Source of the DNA: Sphingobacterium bovisgrunnientis
Lineage (GTDB): Bacteria; Bacteroidota; Bacteroidia; Sphingobacteriales; Sphingobacteriaceae
DNA: 64,000 nucleotides
Direction: 5' to 3'
Assembly: GCF_009829085.1 (NCBI RefSeq)
Contig: NZ_WUQY01000014.1
Span: 25,705-89,704, forward strand
Shown here: positions 34,517 through 42,669 of the stretch, piece by piece
Layout: each line of letters starts with the position of its first letter
How positions within the stretch are numbered: position 1 is the stretch's first letter
Program-made: the position numbers and the translations under genes
Notes under the pieces: model-generated
The model's database searches: none
What the model was told of the DNA's origin: nothing
Seen by the model: only the letters and a program-made list of their open reading frames with translations

Positions 34517-37500
34517 TTAGAAAGAAAGTGATAAGTTAAGACCAAAATTACGTGTTGATGGGAATTGGGCGATCTCTCCACCTTTTTCCACTCCGCTCGA
34601 ATTTAGAGAGCCAAATTCTGGATCAAATGCTGGCCAATTACTAAATACTAAAAGATCTCTTCCGTAAATACCAACTGTTACTTTGTTGGCTTTTAATTTA
34701 CTTAGCATATCTTTTGGTAATGTATAATCCAAGCGTGCTTCCCTTAACTTTACAAAATCCGTAGAAAATGTGTTTGATTCGATATTATCTCTGTTAAAAT
34801 GTCTGCGGTAATAATCTCCAGCTGCCACTACAGTCGTGTTTGGAGTATACACACCATTTCCATTATCTACCACACCATTACCGATAATTCCATTGTATCT
34901 GCCGGGGATACTTTTCTTCAATTTACCTTCTTCCATTAATACAGCGTGTGTAAGAGAGTAGCCTACACCACCAAATTGACCATCAAATAGGATATTGAAT
35001 CGTAAATTTTTGTAACCTAAACTTGTTCCTATACCGAACTTTTGACGAGGATTTGGATTACCAATAAATATGACATCATCTGTGTAATCTGGAAGTCCAG
35101 AACTATAGATAATTTGTCCAGCTTCATTGCGTTTGTATCCTAGTCCATACATATCACCAAATCGACCGCCAAGTCTAGCTTCTACTGTTCCTCTACTGCC
35201 ATAAATTGTAGACAATACCAAAGGTTTTTCTTCATCCATCACAGGAAGCTCTTCAATCTTAGTGTCGAAAGCAGTATAGTTACCAAACATTGACCAACTG
35301 AAGCCATCAGGTTTCTTAATAATATCACCGTTCAATTCAATCTCAATACCTTGATTGCTCACTTTACCACCGTTGATGATTTGGTTTCTATAACCTGATG
35401 AAGGATCAATAGGTGTTTCTATGATTTGATTGATGTTAAAGCCTTTATATACCGTTACATCTATTTTTGCTCGGTTTCTAAACATTCTGAATTCTGACCC
35501 CAATTCATAAGAGATTTTATTTTCAAAAGTCAAATTCTCATCAGGAATGGATGTAGGATTGAATGCACCGCCAGGGAAGTTTGTTGCACGAGGGTATGTG
35601 TAGCTGTTCAAATAAGGACGCTTACCGCCACCACCTACACCTGCAGCACTTGCTCTAAATTTCCAGAAGCTGATTTCTTCAGGCAATTCGAAGATATCGG
35701 ATAACACCAAACTGGCATTGACAGAAGGGTAGAAGAAAGGCTTTACATTTCCTTTTTTAGGAGAAGCCAACGTACTTGCCCAGTCTACACGTAATGTAGC
35801 GTCCAAAAATAAGACATCTTTATAACTACCATTCGCCATACCATACAAACTGTTCACAGCATATTTTGATAAGTATGGATCATAAGTGACAAGTGTTGCT
35901 GAGTTCGAAAAGTTATACTCATTGGGTACACTTAACAATCTCGTCCAACCATCTTCTCGATCGTACACATTCACCAACATCGCTCCACCCAAATTACCAC
36001 CAAATTTGAAATCATCGTGACGCTGATTATTATAGGTCAAAAGGAAATCTGTGTTTACCTCTTGGTTGTACACTCCTTGTTCACGATAATAGCCAAAAGC
36101 GTATTTGTAAGTGTCGAATGGTCTTGATTGGGTACGTTGATCATAAGAAAAATCAAGTCCTCCACGCAACATGATACTTAGTTCAGGTGTAAATTTGTAA
36201 TCTGCTTGAAGATTACCTATCACTTGATGTTTATTTTGTGAGTTTATCATGTCGTACGACATGGTTCTCGGGTTATCCAATAGATTGGAGAAGGGCGTTG
36301 TTTGTGTGATACCGTATTCATTAGGTCTCCAGTTATCCTCAAACCACCTAGAGTCCCAGTTCGGGACTACTCCACGGATAAAGTACATGTAACTTTGGTT
36401 ATTATAACCAGAATTTGGTAAGTTATCTGAACCACGATGATTGTAATTAATCTTCGTCGAGAAAGATAATTTTTCCGTTAATTGATTTGTCAAATTACCC
36501 GCGATAGAATTTCTATTGTATCCCATATTAGGAATAATCCACGAGTTGTAAACGTTTGTATAAGCAAATCTCGCTGAAGTTTTATCTGTGGAACCAGAAA
36601 TACTTACACTGTTTGTTGCCGTTAAATCTGTAGTGAAGAAATCCTTTCTGTTGTTAGGGTATGCTTTCCATAAGGTACGGTTTGGAGCTACTTCCCTGTA
36701 ATACGCGGGGTCGTATTGATAGAACATTTGTCCATCAAATTTTGGTCCCCACGCAGATGATGTACTCAAGGTTGACGATCCATCTTCAGATTGGCCATAG
36801 GAGTAATACAAATCTTGACCGATGTCTCCTTGACCATACTCATATTGATAGTCAGGCCATTTATTTATTGTACCAAATGTAGTGTTTGAATTCACTGAAA
36901 CACCAAAGCCACCACCTTTTTTTCCTTGTTTGGTAGTAATGATAAGTGCACCATTCGCACCGCGGTAACCATATAACGCTGATGCTGCTGGACCTTTTAG
37001 GACAGTGATCGACTCAATATCATCAGGATTAATATCCGACAAGGAAGAACCAAAATCTACAGGAGAATCATCCGATAAATAATTAGACTGGCCTGTTGTG
37101 GTCATTCTTTTGCCGGCTTCCATCACAACACCATCTATTACGATTAATGCACTATTGTCACCCGAAAATGATGTTTCACCTCTTAAAACAATTTCATTTG
37201 AACCAAGCGGACCTCCGTTTGATTTGGTCACATTTAAACCTGCAACTTTACCTACAAGTGCATCCGACCAATTGTTTGAAATTGCATCTGTAAGTTGTTC
37301 ACCTGAAACGGTACTTACGGCGTAGCCTAAGGCTTTTTGCTCACGTTTAATCCCCAATGCAGTTACTACGACTTCATCAATATCTTGAGAAGATTCGTTT
37401 AATCTTATCGTAACAGTGCTGCTGGCTTGTGTATACTTTTGTACAAACGGTTCATATCCAATTAAATGGAATCGTACTTCCGCACCTGCTGGAATATCCA

Positions 37501-37759
37501 ATGCAAACGAACCGTCCACTTTTGTAGATGTTGCTGCCTTGCCATTCACTTGGATTGATACATTGGATAAAGGTTGATTGTCATTTGCATCTATTACCTT
37601 TCCTGTCACTTTAATGGTTTGTTGTACCATAAAGGCATTTTCTGCATTGAATGCTGAAGCATGAATGGTTCCAACAAATGGACTAGAAAGAAGTGCAAGC
37701 CAAATAAGTTTGGTCTGAAATGGTTTGTCCCCATTTCTCCATTTAATTTTATTTAACAT
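34517..37759 (-). CDS. SusC/RagA-family TonB-dependent transporter (phosphoesterase locus)
   Basis: 1080 residues. The signal peptide (about 17-37) precedes a carboxypeptidase-regulatory-like domain (about 48-130, VTGKVIDANDNQPLSNVSIQV), the TonB-box region DEVVVTALGIKREQKALGYAV, a plug (to about 285, SITVLKGPAASALYGYRGANGALIITTK) and the barrel. It carries a surface-captured solute across the outer membrane. First gene of a five-gene leftward operon; tandem 11-bp repeats lie 33-76 bases upstream of its ATG. Neighbours (metallophosphoesterase, glpQ, glpT, glpFKD) point to a phosphorylated substrate. Confidence 0.94.
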   Translation of the reverse strand: MLNKIKWRNGDKPFQTKLIWLALLSSPFVGTIHASAFNAENAFMVQQTIKVTGKVIDANDNQPLSNVSIQVNGKAATSTKVDGSFALDIPAGAEVRFHLIGYEPFVQKYTQASSTVTIRLNESSQDIDEVVVTALGIKREQKALGYAVSTVSGEQLTDAISNNWSDALVGKVAGLNVTKSNGGPLGSNEIVLRGETSFSGDNSALIVIDGVVMEAGKRMTTTGQSNYLSDDSPVDFGSSLSDINPDDIESITVLKGPAASALYGYRGANGALIITTKQGKKGGGFGVSVNSNTTFGTINKWPDYQYEYGQGDIGQDLYYSYGQSEDGSSTLSTSSAWGPKFDGQMFYQYDPAYYREVAPNRTLWKAYPNNRKDFFTTDLTATNSVSISGSTDKTSARFAYTNVYNSWIIPNMGYNRNSIAGNLTNQLTEKLSFSTKINYNHRGSDNLPNSGYNNQSYMYFIRGVVPNWDSRWFEDNWRPNEYGITQTTPFSNLLDNPRTMSYDMINSQNKHQVIGNLQADYKFTPELSIMLRGGLDFSYDQRTQSRPFDTYKYAFGYYREQGVYNQEVNTDFLLTYNNQRHDDFKFGGNLGGAMLVNVYDREDGWTRLLSVPNEYNFSNSATLVTYDPYLSKYAVNSLYGMANGSYKDVLFLDATLRVDWASTLASPKKGNVKPFFYPSVNASLVLSDIFELPEEISFWKFRASAAGVGGGGKRPYLNSYTYPRATNFPGGAFNPTSIPDENLTFENKISYELGSEFRMFRNRAKIDVTVYKGFNINQIIETPIDPSSGYRNQIINGGKVSNQGIEIELNGDIIKKPDGFSWSMFGNYTAFDTKIEELPVMDEEKPLVLSTIYGSRGTVEARLGGRFGDMYGLGYKRNEAGQIIYSSGLPDYTDDVIFIGNPNPRQKFGIGTSLGYKNLRFNILFDGQFGGVGYSLTHAVLMEEGKLKKSIPGRYNGIIGNGVVDNGNGVYTPNTTVVAAGDYYRRHFNRDNIESNTFSTDFVKLREARLDYTLPKDMLSKLKANKVTVGIYGRDLLVFSNWPAFDPEFGSLNSSGVEKGGEIAQFPSTRNFGLNLSLSF

Positions 37760-37791
37760 AGGTGTGTGATTTTTCGTTGCTAAATTGCAGA

Positions 37792-37835
37792 GCTAATATT
37801 AAGTCAATGTTAACTCAATATTAAACTCATAATAA
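37792..37835 (-). promoter_or_regulatory. Tandem 11-bp repeats, Pho-box-like, upstream of susC
   Basis: Read on the minus strand towards susC: TTATTATGAGT, TTAATATTGAG, TTAACATTGAC, TTAATATTAGC. The last three share TTAAYATT at an exact 11-bp period; the first is a weaker copy. PhoB/PhoP boxes of other bacteria are 11-bp direct repeats with TTAAC-like cores. The last repeat runs into TAGCTCTG (37795-37788), a 7-of-8 match to the -7 element. Regulator identity is inferred. Confidence 0.65.
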
Positions 37836-37882
37836 TCATATGTTTTTAGTAGGTTTTTGTGGTTTTATTTCACTTTTTATTT

Positions 37883-38608
37883 TTAATAAATTAAAATATA
37901 CAATACTGACGCTATAGCAGATCCGATGAATGGACCTAGAACTGGAACCCAAGCATATTCTAAATTAAAAGTTGCTTTATTCTTAATAGGTAGAAGAGCA
38001 TGAATAATACGGGGACCTAGATCTCTTGCAGGATTGATCGCATAGCCAGTAGTTCCGCCTAACGAAAGTCCAATTGCCCATACTAAAAATGCAACAGGAA
38101 GTGCCCCAATTGATCCTAAACCAATAGGAGTAGTGGTATCTAGTGTAGCATCCTGAAAATGTAGAATGGTAAAAATAAGTACAAAAGAACCTACGATTTC
38201 ACTCAATAAATTTCTCGGAAGATTTTTGATCGCAGGTGCTGTGCAGAAAACAGCTTGTTTTGCGCCGGCATCTTCAGTGACATCAAAATGATCTTTATAC
38301 ACTGACCAAACAACAAAAGCGCCCAACATCGCTCCAGCCAGTTGTGCTGCCATATAACTCAATGCCGTAGCAAAACTAAATTCGCCCATCAATAATACAG
38401 AAAGGGTAACTGCACAATTGAGGTGTGCACCACTATAAGGTCCAGCGATAGTCACACCAACAAATACAGCGACTGCCCAGGCTGTAGTAATTACAATCCA
38501 ACCCGAATTGTTACCTTTTGTTTGATTTAAAACGACATTGGCCACAACTCCTCCCCCCAAGAGGATCATCACTGCAGTACCAATGAATTCAGCTAAAATA
38601 GGTTCCAT
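37883..38608 (-). CDS. glpF: Glycerol uptake facilitator (aquaglyceroporin)
   Basis: 241 residues with six membrane helices and two half-helices. The second pore motif is intact (Asn192-Pro-Ala, then Arg195-Asp196 as in glycerol facilitators). The first reads Asn64-Cys65-Ala66 in GAHLNCAVTL instead of Asn-Pro-Ala, a deviation worth noting. It lets glycerol diffuse into the cell, where GlpK traps it. It follows glpK by 26 bases, so glpD-glpK-glpF form one operon. Confidence 0.93.
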   Translation of the reverse strand: MEPILAEFIGTAVMILLGGGVVANVVLNQTKGNNSGWIVITTAWAVAVFVGVTIAGPYSGAHLNCAVTLSVLLMGEFSFATALSYMAAQLAGAMLGAFVVWSVYKDHFDVTEDAGAKQAVFCTAPAIKNLPRNLLSEIVGSFVLIFTILHFQDATLDTTTPIGLGSIGALPVAFLVWAIGLSLGGTTGYAINPARDLGPRIIHALLPIKNKATFNLEYAWVPVLGPFIGSAIASVLYILIY

Positions 38609-38634
38609 AATTTTAGAGTTTTAATAATAAGGTC

Positions 38635-40137
38635 TTAATCGTTATAATTTGCCCAGAATTTCGCTGTTTCAGTAGCTCTTTTCCATTCTTTCAGTAACGT
38701 TTCATTTTTAGCTGAATTTTCTGTGTATTCAAAAACTTTGTCTTCTTTCCACAGCGACTTTAATTCATCTAAATCTTTCCAAAATCCTACGGCTAAACCA
38801 GCTAAAAATGCGGCGCCCATTGCTGTTGTTTCGGTAACTGCCGGACGAATTACTTTTGTCTGTACAATATCTGCTTGAAATTGCATTAAAAAATTATTGT
38901 TTGTCGCACCGCCGTCTACACGAAGCTCTTGAATCTTGTTTTGGGAATCATTTTCCATAGCTTTTAAGATATCATGAGTTTGATAAGCTATACTTTCTAG
39001 CGAGGCACGAGCTATATGAGCATCTTTTGAACCACGTGATAATCCTACGATAGTTCCACGCGCATTAGCATTCCAATGAGGAGCCCCTAAGCCTGAAAAT
39101 GCGGGAACTAGATATACACCATTGGTATCAGGAACACTTGTTGCTAATGCTTCTACGTCGGATGATTTTTTGATAATACCTAATTCATCACGAAGCCATT
39201 GTACTACTGCGCCTCCGATGAAAATACTTCCTTCCAAGGCATATTTTACATCGTCCCCAATCTTCCAACCCACAGTAGTAACCAGTTTATTTTTTGAAAT
39301 TACTGGTTTATTTCCAATATTCATTAGAAGGAAACAACCTGTGCCGTACGTGTTTTTCACCATGCCTTCTTCTGTACACAATTGACCAAAAAGAGCAGCT
39401 TGTTGGTCACCAGCAATACCTGCAATCGGAATATTCACATTGCCAATTTCCAAAGAGGTATGCCCGTATAGTTCAGAACTACTTGCGACTTGTGGCAACA
39501 TAGATTTTGGAATTTCAAATATGTCCAAAAGCTCTTGATCCCATTGTAATGTATCTATATTTAGAAGTAAAGTGCGTGATGCATTCGATACATCCGTGAC
39601 GTGTTTTTCACCATTTGTCAGATTATAAACTAACCAAGTATCAATTGTTCCAAATGCCAAATCGCCATTTTCAGCCATTGTTCGAGCTCCATCTACGTTT
39701 TCAAGTATCCAATTAATCTTGGAAGCTGAGAAGTAAGAGTCGATTAATAAGCCCGTTTTTTCTTGAATTATTGTGTCCAAGCCTTTTTTAGCAATGGATT
39801 TACAATATTCGGCTGTGCGTCTGTCTTGCCATACTATGGCATTACAAATTGGTTTTCCAGTTTTGCGATGCCAGACAACCGTTGTTTCTCGCTGATTAGT
39901 AATGCCAATACCTTTTATAGAGTCCAGCTTTACATTCGCTTTGGCAATAACTTCGGTCATGACAGCAAGCTGCGTAGACCAAATTTCTTGCGCATCATGC
40001 TCCACCCAACCCGATTTTGGATAAATTTGTTTAAACTCTTTTTGTGCTACTTCCACAATCTCCCCATTGTGGTTGAATAAGATAGCTCTTGAGCTCGTTG
40101 TACCCTGATCCAAGGAAAGAATAAATTCCTTTTTCAT
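38635..40137 (-). CDS. glpK: Glycerol kinase
   Basis: 500 residues, the usual length. FGGY-family landmarks: [14 protein letters not shown] (phosphate-binding loop, N-terminus), [22 protein letters not shown] with the glycerol-contacting Asp/Arg region, [13 protein letters not shown], and [17 protein letters not shown] near the C-terminus. It phosphorylates glycerol to sn-glycerol-3-phosphate in the cytoplasm. Lies 32 bases after glpD and 26 bases before glpF. Confidence 0.97.
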   Translation of the reverse strand: MKKEFILSLDQGTTSSRAILFNHNGEIVEVAQKEFKQIYPKSGWVEHDAQEIWSTQLAVMTEVIAKANVKLDSIKGIGITNQRETTVVWHRKTGKPICNAIVWQDRRTAEYCKSIAKKGLDTIIQEKTGLLIDSYFSASKINWILENVDGARTMAENGDLAFGTIDTWLVYNLTNGEKHVTDVSNASRTLLLNIDTLQWDQELLDIFEIPKSMLPQVASSSELYGHTSLEIGNVNIPIAGIAGDQQAALFGQLCTEEGMVKNTYGTGCFLLMNIGNKPVISKNKLVTTVGWKIGDDVKYALEGSIFIGGAVVQWLRDELGIIKKSSDVEALATSVPDTNGVYLVPAFSGLGAPHWNANARGTIVGLSRGSKDAHIARASLESIAYQTHDILKAMENDSQNKIQELRVDGGATNNNFLMQFQADIVQTKVIRPAVTETTAMGAAFLAGLAVGFWKDLDELKSLWKEDKVFEYTENSAKNETLLKEWKRATETAKFWANYND

Positions 40138-40169
40138 ATCAAATTTAGTTTATAGAGTTACAATTTTAT

Positions 40170-41735
40170 TTATAGTGTATAGCTTTTCACTAGTGCACTA
40201 TACATTTCTAGCTGTGACTTAATCCAATTTTCATCCTTATGCAGCTCAGCAGCCATCAATGCAGCTACGCGTGGAGCAGCTTGTAATGATGCTTTTGCAT
40301 CCAATAAAAGAAAACGTATTCTTCGTGCTAAAAAATCTTCAATATTATAGATCATCTCATTTCTGCTAGCCCAGACTACTTCCGCTTCGATGAAATCAAA
40401 ATTTGGATGAAGCTTATTTCCTAATGAGGAATCAGTTTTTACTAATTTTTGAATCTCATCTGTATCAGAACCATAAACTTGCCAGTGGCCATCGCGTCTT
40501 TCTGTTGAATAACCGTGAATCCGTAGAGTAGTAGTAGCACATGCCTTTGGTTGCAAACCGCCCACAGAGATAGCCATATCTACAGTTTCTTCAGCCATTT
40601 TACGGTATGTAGTCCATTTTCCGCCAGTAATCGTTACAAGACCTGAAGTGCTTTTGATTAATTTATGATCACGTGAAATTTCTTTCGTACTGTTGCTATC
40701 TTTATCTGTAGGTGCAGCCAATGGTCTTAAGCCAGCGAAAACACTCAAGACATCGTTGCGTGTTGGCGCATTGTCCAAATAGGCATTAGCGGTATTTAAT
40801 ATAAACTCAATTTCTTCTTCCAATGGACGAGGTTCGATCTGATGCTCATTTAATGGTGTGTCTGTCGTTCCTAAAAGAACTTTTCCGTGCCAAGGCACAC
40901 CGAATAATACACGACCATCGCTTGTTTCTGGTATCATCAATGCATCGACATTTCCTAAGAATTTTTTGTCAATAACGATATGCGCACCTTGACTCGGTCT
41001 CACTAAGTTTTTGTGTGTAGCAACATCAAGCTTCAAAATGTCATCAACGAAAATACCTGTAGCATTGATTACAGATTTGGATTTGATGCTGTATTTTTTA
41101 TTTGATTCTCTTTCAATAAATTCGATACCTGTCACTTTTCCCTGAGCATCTTTGGTAATAGCAGATGCTTCGGCATAATTTAATACAACTGCACCATTTT
41201 CATGAGCAGTTTGGCCAAGATTAAGCGCTAGGCGCGCATCATCAAATTGACCATCATAATATTGAATACCACCGATAAGATTTTTCTGTTTTACTTTTGG
41301 TAATTTTTCGATAACCTCTGACTTGCTCAATAATGTGGATTTTCCAATACGAAGTTTTCCGGCCATCCAATCGTATAATTTTAATCCTATCAAAAACTTC
41401 ATTTTGCCAAAGAAATTGTAGGAAGGAATTACGAAGCTTTGAACAAAAGAAACATGAGGTGCATTTTTAAAAATTAATCCTCTCTCTTTTAGTGCAGACA
41501 TAACCAACTTCACGTCGCCATTCGCTAAGTAGCGAACACCGCCATGTACTAATTTTGTGCTTTTGCTGGAAGTACCTTTTGCAAAATCGTACTTTTCAAT
41601 AAGTAAAGTTTTATAACCTCTGGATGCGGCATCGACTGCTATACCAAGGCCTGTAGCACCACCACCGATTATAGTAATGTCCCATTCTTGAGTGCTCTCA
41701 ATGCTTCTTATAGCTTCGTTTCTGGTGAATTTCAT
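40170..41735 (-). CDS. glpD: Aerobic glycerol-3-phosphate dehydrogenase
   Basis: 521 residues. FAD-binding GxGxxG near the N-terminus (ITIIGGGATGLGIAVDAASRG), the signature SSKSTKLVHGGVRYL, FGVPWHGKVLLGTTDTP, and a C-terminal helical domain. It oxidises glycerol-3-phosphate to dihydroxyacetone phosphate at the inner membrane and passes electrons to quinone. First gene of the glpD-glpK-glpF operon, divergent from the DeoR-type regulator gene; the 127-base gap between them holds a long inverted repeat. Confidence 0.96.
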   Translation of the reverse strand: MKFTRNEAIRSIESTQEWDITIIGGGATGLGIAVDAASRGYKTLLIEKYDFAKGTSSKSTKLVHGGVRYLANGDVKLVMSALKERGLIFKNAPHVSFVQSFVIPSYNFFGKMKFLIGLKLYDWMAGKLRIGKSTLLSKSEVIEKLPKVKQKNLIGGIQYYDGQFDDARLALNLGQTAHENGAVVLNYAEASAITKDAQGKVTGIEFIERESNKKYSIKSKSVINATGIFVDDILKLDVATHKNLVRPSQGAHIVIDKKFLGNVDALMIPETSDGRVLFGVPWHGKVLLGTTDTPLNEHQIEPRPLEEEIEFILNTANAYLDNAPTRNDVLSVFAGLRPLAAPTDKDSNSTKEISRDHKLIKSTSGLVTITGGKWTTYRKMAEETVDMAISVGGLQPKACATTTLRIHGYSTERRDGHWQVYGSDTDEIQKLVKTDSSLGNKLHPNFDFIEAEVVWASRNEMIYNIEDFLARRIRFLLLDAKASLQAAPRVAALMAAELHKDENWIKSQLEMYSALVKSYTL

Positions 41736-41782
41736 TTTGAATAGATATAAAAATGTTTTGGTTATCGCGTAAAATTACTAAA

Positions 41783-41836
41783 AAACGTAAATAAACGAAA
41801 GAAAAGGAAAAATATTTTTTCTTTTGCTTTCGTTTT
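41783..41836. promoter_or_regulatory. Inverted repeat between glpD and glpR, candidate GlpR operator
   Basis: An imperfect palindrome with outer arms AAACGAAAG (41793-41801) and CTTTCGTTT (41827-41835), and largely complementary A/T-rich inner parts centred near 41813-41814. A further AAACGTAA lies at 41783-41790, ten bases from the left arm. DeoR-type GlpR proteins bind A/T-rich sites with a TTCG/CGAA core. Position between divergent glpD and glpR fits autoregulation and repression of the glp operon. Confidence 0.6.
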
Positions 41837-41862
41837 AAAATTAATTGATAATTTAGATTATT

Positions 41863-42624
41863 ATGAACAACGTCGAACGTCATCAGCACATTATCAAGGA
41901 AGTAAATAAAAAGGGGCACGTTTCCGTGGTAGAACTATGCGAAACCTTAAGTGTGTCATCCGTAACAATACGAAAGGATTTGCAATTCTTGGAAGATTCA
42001 GGTCTGGTGTATCGTACGCACGGAGGCGTAACAAAACAAAACCCCTATCAGACCGATAGGTCTGTCATTGAAAAAGAAAAAATTCACGAAAATGAAAAAC
42101 GTAGTATTGCAAAAGCTGCTGCGAATTTCATTACGCCCAATGATTCTATAATCATTGGCTCGGGTACGACTACGCAATTTTTTGCACGAGAAATAGTTCC
42201 ACACGGTCATTTAACAGTGGTCACATCTGCATTAAACGTTACTTTCGAATTAATAAAACATACCAATGTGGAGGTTATCCAATTGGGAGGGACGGTCAGA
42301 CATACCTCTTCCTCTGTGACTGGACAATATGCGATGCATACGCTGGAACAGTTTTTTTGTTCCAAATTATTTTTGGGAGTTGATGGTATTGACTTGGAAT
42401 ATGGGATTTCGACGACAAGTGCGCAAGAAGCTTTATTGAATCAAAAAATGATAGCCGTGGCGCAACAAGTAATTGTGCTAGCTGATTCAAGCAAATTTAG
42501 CCGAAAAAGCTTTGGTAAAATTGCCGATTTTTCTAATATCGATGTGATAATTAGCAATGATATTCCGCCATCTTTTCAAGAACTATTTGACTCTCTGGGA
42601 ATACAAACAATTGTTGCTAAATAA
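41863..42624 (+). CDS. glpR: DeoR/GlpR-family transcriptional regulator
   Basis: 253 residues. N-terminal winged helix-turn-helix of the DeoR family (about 5-58: VSVVELCETLSVSSVTIRKDLQFLEDSGLVYRTHGG) and a sugar-phosphate-sensing DeoRC domain (about 78-235; GSGTTTQFFAREI, FLGVDGID, VLADSSKFSRKSFGK). Divergent from glpD, so most likely the glycerol-3-phosphate-responsive repressor of glpDKF. The symbol rests on this context. A 45-base gap separates it from the ABC transporter gene on the same strand. Confidence 0.88.
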   Translation: MNNVERHQHIIKEVNKKGHVSVVELCETLSVSSVTIRKDLQFLEDSGLVYRTHGGVTKQNPYQTDRSVIEKEKIHENEKRSIAKAAANFITPNDSIIIGSGTTTQFFAREIVPHGHLTVVTSALNVTFELIKHTNVEVIQLGGTVRHTSSSVTGQYAMHTLEQFFCSKLFLGVDGIDLEYGISTTSAQEALLNQKMIAVAQQVIVLADSSKFSRKSFGKIADFSNIDVIISNDIPPSFQELFDSLGIQTIVAK

Positions 42625-42669
42625 TATATAGGGTAAACAAATGCAAAAACTTATTGTTATACTTATCGT

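Noticed and set aside
34507..34581. 25-residue N-terminal extension of the second SusD
   Set aside because: It overlaps the susC C-terminus and would hide the lipoprotein signal that begins at the ATG at 34506.
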